A stretch of DNA of 64,000 nt from an uncultured Prevotella sp. GTDB lineage: Bacteria > Bacteroidota > Bacteroidia > Bacteroidales > Bacteroidaceae. Shown here one piece after another: positions 45,135-52,577 of this stretch (position 1 is its first letter; the number at the start of each line of letters is the position of its first letter). The notes below the pieces were generated by a model. That model was not told the origin of the DNA and did no database searches. It saw only the letters and a list, made by a program, of their open reading frames with translations. The stretch lies in assembly GCA_934272845.1 (NCBI GenBank), contig CAKQSF010000002.1:1-64000 (forward strand), in the 5' to 3' direction. A program made the position numbers and the translations under genes.

Positions 45135-45219
45135 ACTGCCTTCCAAGCAGCGAACTATGTTCGTAGTTAATATCCATGGGCTGTGCCCATGGTTACTCAT
45201 AGTATTGGCTTCCAGCCAA
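45135..45219. repeat. REP palindromes between the GH28 and SGNH genes
   Basis: ACTGCCTTCCAAGCAG (45135-45150), CCATGGGC-tgt-GCCCATGG (45174-45192) and TTGGCTTCCAGCCAA (45206-45220). They match the family at 1514-2197 but with an A/T swap in the GC stem. They could act as a transcription attenuator between the two reverse-strand genes. Confidence 0.75.
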
Positions 45220-45240
45220 ATCCTCGTGATAGAGTGTTTT

Positions 45241-45960
45241 TTAAAAGCATCCCTTCAGGAACATCGTTACCTGTTCTGCAAACGCCTTCATGCCAGCAAC
45301 AGAAGGATGTCCCTGCTGCTTGTTGATGTCCTTTAGGTCAAGACATGAGATGCCATAATGCTTGCAGATGGTGTGTACAGACTCGTTAATGTCCTGGCGC
45401 AGTTCGCTGTTCAGTATGAAGACGATGCGAGCGGTGGGGTAGTTCGCCTTAAGGTCATGCAACAGTTTTGCCATAGCCGGGCGGAAAGAATAAAGTTCTT
45501 GTTTAGTCCAGTTGCCGTAAACATATTCGCCCACGGGTGCTCCAGCCCAACTGTCGTTAGTAGCACCACACACGAGAATAAGGTCAGGTTCACCAAGTTT
45601 GTTGCTACGAGTGATGAAGGCGCGGTCGGAGTAATCCTGGTGCACCCCATTCTTGTCCTTATATCCCGTGTAACAAATAGTAGAACCAGAGAAAGAATTG
45701 TTACGCTCCAGAGTGCCGTTTACATTCTTTATAACCTGATGCCACCAAGTTTGTTCTACGGTACGCACATCGTTGCCCTTGTGCAGTTCCTTGTTCTCTG
45801 GACGAAAATACCAAATAGCGTTAGTGTCTGGCGTGAGATACCCCTCATATGTAGAGTAACTGTCGCCCAAGATGGAGATGTGTAGCCCAGAACTTTTGTC
45901 GCCAGCATAAGCCAAGGCAACAGAGAAAATGAGTGAAAGAGTAAGAAATAAATGTTTCAT
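45241..45960 (-). CDS. secreted SGNH/GDSL-family esterase
   Basis: A 239-aa exported hydrolase: signal peptide ending AYA-G, block I 'SILGDSYSTYEG' (nucleophile Ser in GDS, about residue 34), the block III-like 'LVCGATND' near 130, and C-terminal 'GHPSVAGM' with the catalytic His. SGNH enzymes beside pectinases usually remove acetyl groups from pectin or rhamnogalacturonan, and the GH28 downstream supports that role (inference). The start codon is preceded by an A/C-rich octamer repeat on the coding strand. Confidence 0.8.
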   Translation of the reverse strand: MKHLFLTLSLIFSVALAYAGDKSSGLHISILGDSYSTYEGYLTPDTNAIWYFRPENKELHKGNDVRTVEQTWWHQVIKNVNGTLERNNSFSGSTICYTGYKDKNGVHQDYSDRAFITRSNKLGEPDLILVCGATNDSWAGAPVGEYVYGNWTKQELYSFRPAMAKLLHDLKANYPTARIVFILNSELRQDINESVHTICKHYGISCLDLKDINKQQGHPSVAGMKAFAEQVTMFLKGCF

Positions 45961-46012
45961 GGAACTTAGTCGTTTAGTCGTTTAGTTGTTTGGTGGTTTG
46001 GTTGTTTGTAAC
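45961..46012 (-). repeat. A/C-rich octamer repeats upstream of the SGNH gene
   Basis: Read on the coding strand, the 50 bp before the ATG are built from units such as AAACGACT, AAACAACC and AAACCACC. A further short stretch lies at 46259-46293. The same kind of sequence stands before the start codons at 51447 and 63606. Confidence 0.75.
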
Positions 46013-46041
46013 CATTTAGCAATTGTTAGTATAGGATAATT

Positions 46042-46217
46042 GCCCCATTAGGGGCTATATATGGTAGCCAGCCATGCCAATGGCTGGTATTATGGTTATT
46101 CCCAGCATTAACCGCGCCTTTAGGTGCGGTATAAACTATTTGTTGCACACCTAAAGGCGTGCCTGCCAACTCACTTGACATACCAGCCATTAACATGGCT
46201 GGCTACCGTATTTTACT
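46042..46217. repeat. nested palindromes in a gene-free stretch
   Basis: The 540 bp between the SGNH and DUF4230 genes hold no ORF but many palindromes: GCCCC-atta-GGGGC (46042-46055); outer arms 'ggtagccagccatgccaatg' (from 46064) and 'catggctggctacc' (ending 46207); inner arms 'gcgcctttaggtgcg' and 'gcacacctaaaggcgtgc'; and CTCCTAGCGGAG (46217 region). They appear to be a second REP-like family. The rest, up to 46499, is AT-rich with no clear feature. Confidence 0.65.
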
Positions 46218-46499
46218 CCTAGCGGAGTAGAACAAAGTTACTGTATTACCGCTACAGTGGTTTAGTCGTTTGGTGGTTTAGTTGTGAAACCAATCATCCA
46301 AAGCGTTAGAAAACCAATCTGTGGTAATCACAATTCTTGATTTTTAATTTAACCCAACTTACAATCTGAAAGCAACCAAATCACTTTGTAATCAGATAGT
46401 GTTTACAGTGTAATTAAGCCCAAATTACAAGGTAATCAGGCCCAAATTGCGATGAAGTGAGATGCTGACAAAAAATGTAAGTAAAAACACGTGTTTTGC

Positions 46500-47132
46500 T
46501 TACGAATCGTAATCATTTTTTATAACGATAACTTTAGGCTCAGCAATAGGTTGCAGCGTGCGCAAAATCTGTTCTTTAGCGTTACGTCGAGCGTTGTTGA
46601 GCGTTTCCTCCGTAAGGCAACGCTTGAGCATAGTCTGTCGCGCCTTCTCGTACATAGCCTTGCGGTCAGCGTTGCTCCATTTGCCAGTCTCAAAGAAAGA
46701 GCGCGTCCGTGCCTCGTCGATAAAGTTGTAGTCAAGCAACTTAACGTCAGGTAAGGTCATGTATATGGTGTCGCCTTCAGTCTTAATCCAATCCTCAGAA
46801 CAGTCGCGGAAGTCGATGCCGATGCGCAGAGTGCCGTAGTATATGCGTACCAACTCATCGTCAGAGAAAAAACCTGTGCGCATGGTGTCAACAATTTCTT
46901 CGTCATTAATGGCGAGAAACTCCCATTGCCCGATAGCCTTGACGTGTTCTATAATAGTAGGAGTACAGTCAATGGTGTCGTCAGTACCAAAAGAAAGCGT
47001 ATCGTCTTTGGCAGAATGAAGCAACCAGGTGACAGCACCAATAGCAGCAATGATAACAATGCCCACCGCGGTGAGGGTGAAGCGGTTCATGCCGTTATTC
47101 AGTCTTTCTAATAATCGTATTATGTTTGCCAT
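46500..47132 (-). CDS. DUF4230 domain membrane protein (second of a pair)
   Basis: A 210-aa protein of unknown function with one N-terminal transmembrane segment (FTLTAVGIVIIAAIGAVTWLL, about 18-38) and a DUF4230-type domain outside: 'KAIGQWEFLAINDEEIVDT', 'DLPDVKLLDYNFIDE'-like and C-terminal 'ARRNAKEQILRTLQPI'. The start at 47132 overlaps the upstream gene by 38 bp; an ATG at 47090, 4 bp after the upstream stop, is an equally reasonable start. It shares its domain type with the preceding gene, so the two probably work together at the inner membrane. Confidence 0.7.
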   Translation of the reverse strand: MANIIRLLERLNNGMNRFTLTAVGIVIIAAIGAVTWLLHSAKDDTLSFGTDDTIDCTPTIIEHVKAIGQWEFLAINDEEIVDTMRTGFFSDDELVRIYYGTLRIGIDFRDCSEDWIKTEGDTIYMTLPDVKLLDYNFIDEARTRSFFETGKWSNADRKAMYEKARQTMLKRCLTEETLNNARRNAKEQILRTLQPIAEPKVIVIKNDYDS

Positions 47133-47778
47133 CGTCTCTGAATGAAATAGTAATATCTTGTTCCTTAAATCCCATAGCCTCAATGATAGGAATGAGTTGT
47201 CGTGCAGCACTTTCTCGCGACAAGGCAATCAGGTTCATTGCAGGAATGTCACGCTCTATAGCCGCACGTCCCTGCTTTTCGTAAGACTGCAGTTCCTCGT
47301 CAGAGAAGCGACTGCGTGTCAGAGCCACGTACTGCTTAATGCCATCGTGGTCAATGTGTGTCTCGGTTATTACGATGTCAGGCTGAGGCAAGAAAACCTC
47401 AATCTTGTCACCGTAGCGCTGAAAGGCCTCATTAGAGAGCCTGGTGAGGTCAATGCTCGCCTTGATGGTAGCGTAAAGCGGAATAGCAACCTTACGTTTA
47501 CCAGCAGGAACATTAAGCGAAATCTGTTTGCCCAGCACCGTGCCCGAGAGTTTCATAGCGTCATCATGCGTTATAATCTTGTGCACCTTCACCTCGGCAG
47601 TATGCAGACGTGAGCAACTCTGCATGCGGTTAAGCATGAGAGCGATGGTGTCTATGCGCACGGTGTCTTGATGTAGAGAATCAGAAGCCGTCCCGCAACT
47701 GCGCACAGACAATGTCGTGACAATGGCAATAAGTATGATTGCCACTGCGCAAGTTATTATAATCTTACTCTTCTTCAT
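47095..47778 (-). CDS. DUF4230 domain membrane protein (first of a pair)
   Basis: A 227-aa protein: one transmembrane segment (about 5-25) and a DUF4230-type domain with 'LHTAEVKVHKIITHDDAMKLSG', 'GDKIEVFLPQPDIVITETHIDHDG' and C-terminal 'ESAARQLIPIIEAMGFK'. Function unknown. The frame is open from 47817, but the ATG at 47778 is preferred, because the -7 box lies at 47786-47793, so any start upstream would not be transcribed from it. The leader would then be nearly absent. It overlaps the next gene. Confidence 0.75.
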   Translation of the reverse strand: MKKSKIIITCAVAIILIAIVTTLSVRSCGTASDSLHQDTVRIDTIALMLNRMQSCSRLHTAEVKVHKIITHDDAMKLSGTVLGKQISLNVPAGKRKVAIPLYATIKASIDLTRLSNEAFQRYGDKIEVFLPQPDIVITETHIDHDGIKQYVALTRSRFSDEELQSYEKQGRAAIERDIPAMNLIALSRESAARQLIPIIEAMGFKEQDITISFRDDGKHNTIIRKTE

Positions 47779-47785
47779 GTAGGTG

Positions 47786-47817
47786 CAAAGGTAACGAAAA
47801 GCCACCAAATAAGCCAA
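47786..47817 (-). promoter_or_regulatory. promoter almost touching the start codon
   Basis: Reverse strand TACCTTTG (47793 to 47786), with TTG (47817 to 47815) about 21 bp upstream. With the usual spacing, transcription would begin near 47780, two or three nt from the ATG at 47778. Confidence 0.6.
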
Positions 47818-47898
47818 GAAAAGTAATTAAAAATATATAATTGTCACGATAGAGTGAAATAATAGGTGTATTGGTAGGCTTATTTCAGAAAAAAACAT

Positions 47899-47906
47899 TA
47901 ACTTTG
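47899..47906 (+). promoter_or_regulatory. -7 box of glnS
   Basis: TAACTTTG fits TAnnTTTG. A TTGG at 47871-47874 is about 25 bp upstream, a little far for a -33 element. The leader would be about 25 nt. Confidence 0.6.
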
Positions 47907-47935
47907 TACACAAAAATAAAGAAAGGAAAAATAAT

Positions 47936-49693
47936 ATGCAGAAACCAGAAATGACGACATCGACAGATGAAAAGAAGTCACTAAACTTCATAGAACAGAA
48001 GATTGAGGCCGACCTTGCGGCAGGCAAAAACGGAGGACGTGTACAGACACGTTTCCCACCAGAGCCTAATGGCTATCTGCACATAGGTCATGCTAAGGCT
48101 ATAGCGATGGACTTCGGTGTGGCACAGAAATACGGTGGCGTATGTAACCTGCGTTTTGACGATACCAACCCGCAGAAAGAGGATGATGAGTACGTTGAGG
48201 CTATCAAGAAAGATATACAATGGCTGGGCTATAAATGGGGCAAGATATGCTATGCCTCAGACTACTTTCAGCAGTTGTGGGACTTTGCCGTGGCACTCAT
48301 CAAGCAAGGCAAGGCATACGTTGACGAACAGACAGCAGAGCAGATAGCAGAGCAGAAAGGTACGCCAACAACGCCAGGACAGAACTCACCTTACCGTGAC
48401 AGACCAGTAGAGGAGAACCTCCGTCTCTTTGAGGAGATGAACTCTGGACGCATGGAGCCAGGAAAGATGGTGCTGAGAGCCAAGATAGACATGGCTAACC
48501 CTAATATGCACTTCCGCGACCCAATCATGTACCGTGTGATGAACATACCACATTACCGTACAGGCAACAAGTGGAACGCATACCCAATGTATGACTTTAC
48601 ACACGGACAGTCAGACTATTTTGAGGGCGTGACGCACTCTCTCTGCACATTGGAGTTTGTGGTACACCGTCCATTGTACGACCTCTTCATCGACTGGTTG
48701 AAGGAAACAAAGGGCGAAGCAGACAATATGGACGACAACCGTCCACGCCAGACAGAGTTCAATAAGTTGAACCTCTCTTATACACTGATGTCAAAGCGTA
48801 ACCTGCTGTTGCTTGTGAAGGAAGGACTCGTAAGCGGATGGGACGACCCACGTATGCCAACAATATGCGGATTCCGTCGTCATGGATATTCTCCAGAATC
48901 AATAAACAACTTCATAAAGAAGATAGGTTATACCACGTTCGACGCACTTAACGAGATAGCCCTGCTCGAGAGTTCGGTTCGTGAAGACCTTAACACAAGA
49001 GCAGACCGTGTGGCTGCGGTGCTCAACCCATTGAAACTCGTTATCACGAACTATCCGGAAGGCAAGACTGAGCAGATGACTGCCATCAACAATCCAGAAG
49101 ACCCTAACAGCGGAACGCACGAGATAACCTTCTCACGTGAACTGTGGATAGAGCGTGACGACTTCATGGAAGATGCTCCTAAGAAGTTCTTCCGCCTTGG
49201 CCCAGGTAAGGAGGTACGCCTGAAGAACGGTTATATCATCAAGTGTCCAGAAGAAAACTTCTGCAAGAAAGATGCTGACGGCAACATCGTAGAGGTATAT
49301 GCAGAGTACGACCCTGAGACAAAGAGCGGTATGCCAGGTGCTGACCGTAAGATAAAGGGTAAGACACTGCACTGGGTAAGCGTAAACCACTGTCGCCAGT
49401 GTGAGGTGCGTCTTTACGACAGACTGTGGATGGTAGAGAATCCACGTGACGAGAAAGCCCGATTGGTAAAAGAAGAAGGCCTGTCAGACCTTGAGGCAAT
49501 GAAGCGCATGATGAACCCAGATTCGCTGAAAGTGCTGACCAACTGCTACATAGAAGAGTGGGCGGCAGACAAGAAACCTGGAGACTACTTGCAGTTCCAG
49601 CGTATAGGTTACTTTATGCCAGACCCTGACACAACGGCAGAGAAGCCTGTTTACAACCGCACAGTAGGTCTGAAAGACAACTGGAAGAAATAA
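47936..49693 (+). CDS. glnS: glutamine--tRNA ligase
   Basis: A 585-aa class I aminoacyl-tRNA synthetase that charges tRNA-Gln with glutamine in the cytoplasm. 'PPEPNGYLHIGHAKAI' holds the HIGH motif at residues 49-52, 'RFDDTNPQKEDDEYV' is the GlnRS/GluRS signature, and 'LMSKRNL' is the KMSKS equivalent (about 284). The C-terminal beta-barrel anticodon-binding region is present ('VSVNHCRQCEVRLYDRLW'). Length is normal for the family; no YqeY fusion. It is followed by a MITE copy and then a TPR gene with no clear promoter of its own, so read-through is possible. Confidence 0.96.
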   Translation: MQKPEMTTSTDEKKSLNFIEQKIEADLAAGKNGGRVQTRFPPEPNGYLHIGHAKAIAMDFGVAQKYGGVCNLRFDDTNPQKEDDEYVEAIKKDIQWLGYKWGKICYASDYFQQLWDFAVALIKQGKAYVDEQTAEQIAEQKGTPTTPGQNSPYRDRPVEENLRLFEEMNSGRMEPGKMVLRAKIDMANPNMHFRDPIMYRVMNIPHYRTGNKWNAYPMYDFTHGQSDYFEGVTHSLCTLEFVVHRPLYDLFIDWLKETKGEADNMDDNRPRQTEFNKLNLSYTLMSKRNLLLLVKEGLVSGWDDPRMPTICGFRRHGYSPESINNFIKKIGYTTFDALNEIALLESSVREDLNTRADRVAAVLNPLKLVITNYPEGKTEQMTAINNPEDPNSGTHEITFSRELWIERDDFMEDAPKKFFRLGPGKEVRLKNGYIIKCPEENFCKKDADGNIVEVYAEYDPETKSGMPGADRKIKGKTLHWVSVNHCRQCEVRLYDRLWMVENPRDEKARLVKEEGLSDLEAMKRMMNPDSLKVLTNCYIEEWAADKKPGDYLQFQRIGYFMPDPDTTAEKPVYNRTVGLKDNWKK

Positions 49694-49700
49694 GTTACTA

Positions 49701-49820
49701 AGTAATGTTGAAAAAATAACTTACGCAGTTTTTATCTCAGATTGCTGAGATAAAAACTGCGTAAGAAAACATTACTCTAACAAATATAAAAATTGAATAA
49801 GTTATTTTTTTAACATTACT
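49701..49820. repeat. MITE-like inverted-repeat element, family M1 copy B
   Basis: 120 bp from 'agtaatgttgaaaaaataac' to 'gttatttttttaacattact'. The left part is a perfect stem (CGCAGTTTTTATCTCAG with CTGAGATAAAAACTGCG, tiny loop). The reverse complement of the whole matches both ends of copies A and C, which carry an extra 75-105 bp in the core. It lies between glnS and the TPR gene and was probably inserted within an operon. Confidence 0.85.
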
Positions 49821-49833
49821 AGAAGATAGGCTT

Positions 49834-51360
49834 ATGTCATCGAACGATTTTAATAAGTACACCAATTCACCAGAGTTCAAGGAACTCCTTGAAAACTACG
49901 AAAGTAGTGCTAACTCTGGTGGGTTGGCGTATTTTGATTGTGACGACCTTATTGATATTGCAGAGTATTATCATAAGAACGGAGAGTTAGAAAAAGCAGA
50001 GAATGCTGCTTTATATTGCCGTAAACTCTATCCAGAAGAGGCGGCACCGCTGTTGTTCTGTGCAAGGATGGCATTGATAGACTATCAAGATGTGGATAGG
50101 GCTAAGACTATCATGGCAGACCTGCATGAGGAAGAGGAAAGCATAGATAGCGTGTATGTAAAGGCAGAGATAATGCTTAGCGAAGGTGATGCGCGTGCAA
50201 CAGATGAGTATCTGCAGGAGAAATACGCCCAGTTTATTGATAGTAGAAACAACGCAGGGGGCGTAGATGATGAAGACGATAGTGATGAGGATGCAGACGA
50301 AGAACCCGACTTTGCGCTCGACGTGGCAATGATGTACTGTGACCATTTCTATTTCGAATTGTCAGAACGCTGGTTAAAGAAAGCACGTGTACCAGAAGAC
50401 GATTTAGCATTTGAGTATTATGACACTTGGTCAAGAATATATATAGCCAGCGGCAGGTTAGAAGAGGCTGTGGATTCAATGAATAAGCAGATAGACGTAG
50501 ACTCATTTAATGTGACTGTATGGCTTATGCTAAGTGATGTGCAATACCAGTTAGCGCGTTATCAAGACGCACTGCAGAGTGCGGAGTATGCTATGGCAAT
50601 CGCTCCAAGGGATGCGTATCCATATCTCACGCGTGGCAATAGCCTCTATGCGATGAACAGACTGGAAGAAGCCGAACAGAGTTTTGAACGCTATGCAGAA
50701 CTCGCACCAGACGAGGTGGGCGCAGACTTGTTGCTCGCTACTACCAAGTTCTGCCGTAAGGATAATGACGGAGCATATGCACATGCCAAGAAGGTATTTC
50801 AAAATATAGAAAGATTTCCACCATTTCAGCAGGCAGAAGCATTGCGCACGTGTGCAACTATTGCAGCAAAGGTGGCAGATATGGGACTGGCAGAGCAGTG
50901 TTGCGAATACATGCAGAAGTTAGGAATGCCTGAAGAAGAAATAGAGATAATGAGGGGATCTATATGCATGGAGGTAATGGACCTGCAAAGAGCCGTGGCG
51001 CACTTCAACAAGGCGGTGACAAAGACAGATTATGACTCTAAAGTAGTAGCACGTATAGGCATAATATGTTATGAGACAGGATCTGTGCCGTATGCTTATA
51101 ACTTGCTGAAGGACGTTGTAGAATTAGATGGAGGCGATGGCTATGAGAATGTTCCGCCTCGTTCTCTCGCCTTTCTTGCTGGCGCATGCCGTGCGTTGAA
51201 CAAACGTGAAGAGTACTTGCATTACCTTGAATATGCTGTAAAGATAATGCCTTTAGAGGCTTCGAGCGTACTTGGAGACTACTTCCCACTTGGTACGGAG
51301 CCAAGCCAGTATCTTGAAATAGAGAAGAAAAGGATGGGGGAGGGGACACAAAACGAGTAA
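49834..51360 (+). CDS. tetratricopeptide-repeat protein
   Basis: A 508-aa cytoplasmic protein made largely of TPR helices: 'LIDIAEYYHKNGELEKAENAALYCRKLYPEEA' (about 38-70), 'WSRIYIASGRLEEAVDSMNKQIDVD' (about 200) and 'YLTRGNSLYAMNRLEEAEQSFERYAELAPDE' (about 268-298), with more to about 480. A very acidic linker (DDEDDSDEDADEEPD) lies near residue 150. There is no signal peptide or enzyme motif. TPR proteins act as scaffolds; the partner is unknown. It follows glnS and precedes DedA by 86 bp of A/C-rich repeats. Confidence 0.85.
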   Translation: MSSNDFNKYTNSPEFKELLENYESSANSGGLAYFDCDDLIDIAEYYHKNGELEKAENAALYCRKLYPEEAAPLLFCARMALIDYQDVDRAKTIMADLHEEEESIDSVYVKAEIMLSEGDARATDEYLQEKYAQFIDSRNNAGGVDDEDDSDEDADEEPDFALDVAMMYCDHFYFELSERWLKKARVPEDDLAFEYYDTWSRIYIASGRLEEAVDSMNKQIDVDSFNVTVWLMLSDVQYQLARYQDALQSAEYAMAIAPRDAYPYLTRGNSLYAMNRLEEAEQSFERYAELAPDEVGADLLLATTKFCRKDNDGAYAHAKKVFQNIERFPPFQQAEALRTCATIAAKVADMGLAEQCCEYMQKLGMPEEEIEIMRGSICMEVMDLQRAVAHFNKAVTKTDYDSKVVARIGIICYETGSVPYAYNLLKDVVELDGGDGYENVPPRSLAFLAGACRALNKREEYLHYLEYAVKIMPLEASSVLGDYFPLGTEPSQYLEIEKKRMGEGTQNE

Positions 51361-51441
51361 ACACCCCAAACGACTAAACGGCCGACCACCAAACGGCCAA
51401 CCCACAAAAACGAAAAAACAACCAAACGACCAAACAATAAG
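51361..51441 (+). repeat. A/C-rich octamer repeats upstream of the DedA gene
   Basis: The spacer between the TPR stop and the DedA ATG is almost free of G and T and built from AAACGACT, AAACGGCC, AAACGACC and similar units. Same family as 45961-46012 and 63563-63605. Confidence 0.75.
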
Positions 51442-51446
51442 AAATA

Positions 51447-52061
51447 ATGTTAGAGGAATTATTATCAAATTTCGGCTATAACACAGTGTTCTGGGGCATG
51501 CTTCTCGAGAGTACTGTGATACCAGTGCCGTCTGAAATATTTGTGCCACCAGCAGCGTATCAGGCTGCTGCGGGATTACTAAATATCTGGATGGTTATAC
51601 TTATAGCCACGCTCGGTGCAGATTGCGGAGCAGTAATAAACTATGCAGCGGCTTATTATCTTGGCAGACCTATAATATATAGTTTTGCCAACAGTCGTTG
51701 GGGAAAGTTATGTATGCTTAATCAGAAGAAGATAGAGAAGGCAGAGAAGTACTTTGATGATCATGGGGCGGTGGCAACGCTGACTGGACGACTGGTACCA
51801 GTAATACGACAACTTATCTCTGTGCCAGCCGGACTAGCAAAGATGAACTTCTGGCACTTCCTGCTTTACACCACAATAGGTGCGGGAGTGTGGAACAGTA
51901 TATTGGCTGCGATAGGTTATTATTTGCACTCCGTGGTGCCATATGACCAACTAAACGCCAAGGTAGATGAGTATTCTGCGTACATAAAGTATGGAATACT
52001 TATAATATTGGTAATCGTTGCCATACTCTTCTTTATAAAGAAATATAGTGGTAAAAAGTAA
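51447..52061 (+). CDS. DedA family membrane protein
   Basis: A 204-aa inner-membrane protein of the DedA/SNARE-associated family, linked to lipid (undecaprenyl phosphate and phospholipid) translocation and envelope stability. Visible features: 'LESTVIPVPSEIFVPPAAY' (about 20-38) with the conserved E..P.P.E pattern, 'FDDHGAVATLTGRLVPVIRQLISVPAGLAKM' (about 109-138) with the re-entrant G-R-x-x-P-x-x-R motif, and four to five hydrophobic stretches. Length is typical. Confidence 0.9.
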   Translation: MLEELLSNFGYNTVFWGMLLESTVIPVPSEIFVPPAAYQAAAGLLNIWMVILIATLGADCGAVINYAAAYYLGRPIIYSFANSRWGKLCMLNQKKIEKAEKYFDDHGAVATLTGRLVPVIRQLISVPAGLAKMNFWHFLLYTTIGAGVWNSILAAIGYYLHSVVPYDQLNAKVDEYSAYIKYGILIILVIVAILFFIKKYSGKK

Positions 52062-52172
52062 AAAGGAAACAATCGCAAAAGTGATGCAAAGCACAATTAC
52101 ATCAAAAAATGACGTAAATCAATTAAAAAAGAAAAGAAAAATGAGTTTTTCTTAAAAATAGTTGACTAAATG

Positions 52173-52204
52173 TTTGCATCAATCAACAAAATGTTGTAAC
52201 TTTG
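52173..52204 (+). promoter_or_regulatory. promoter of the candidate small RNA
   Basis: TTTG at 52173-52176 and TAACTTTG at 52197-52204, 20 bp apart. The 18 bp TAACTTTGCAACCGTTAT at this site recur exactly at the pheT promoter. Confidence 0.75.
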
Positions 52205-52210
52205 CAACCG

Positions 52211-52304
52211 TTATCCTGAATACAATCTTTTTACCTTAAGGAAAGCTAATACCTATTGAGATTGGAACTCTTACATTGTGAAATGTGAGAGTTTCGTTTT
52301 TTTT
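52211..52304 (+). ncRNA. candidate small RNA of about 95 nt
   Basis: A promoter and a strong terminator (14-bp stem with two G-U pairs, arms at 52264-52277 and 52282-52295, GTGA loop, then eight T) enclose about 50 nt of single-stranded sequence ('ttttaccttaaggaaagcta'). No ORF of useful size fits. The pheT promoter downstream is separate, so this is not its leader. The RNA family was not recognised. Confidence 0.6.
52264..52304 (+). terminator. terminator of the candidate small RNA
   Basis: Stem GGAACTCTTACATT with AATGTGAGAGTTTC, loop GTGA, followed by G and eight T. The region from 52305 to 52470 is AT-rich with no gene. Confidence 0.85.
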
Positions 52305-52472
52305 ATATGCTATGCACATGTAAATCTAGGACGAAGATGTATCCAAACATGACATTTGTTTATGAATTTTTATGTGTCCTTTGTGTTGTGATAAGAATTG
52401 TGTTATTGTGTGTTTTGTGAGTTGTAGTGTAATTGTATTGCAACAGAGTTGCGAAAAAAAGGTAACATATTC

Positions 52473-52503
52473 TTGCTCAATCAACTAAAATTTATTAACT
52501 TTG
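52473..52503 (+). promoter_or_regulatory. promoter of pheT
   Basis: TTG at 52473-52475 and TAACTTTG at 52496-52503, 20 bp apart. The open frame upstream of 52510 therefore lies in or before the promoter, which fixes the pheT start at 52578. Confidence 0.8.
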
Positions 52504-52577
52504 CAACCGTTATATGCCTGCGTTATTATATAATGTGTACGGCATACAAAAGAAAATCTATAAACAAACATATACAG

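Noticed and set aside
46042..46260. tRNA gene cluster
   Set aside because: The palindromes do not form cloverleafs and lack the conserved T-loop sequence.
52449..52577. N-terminal extension of PheT
   Set aside because: It lies upstream of or within the promoter at 52473-52503; PheT begins at MNISYKWL.
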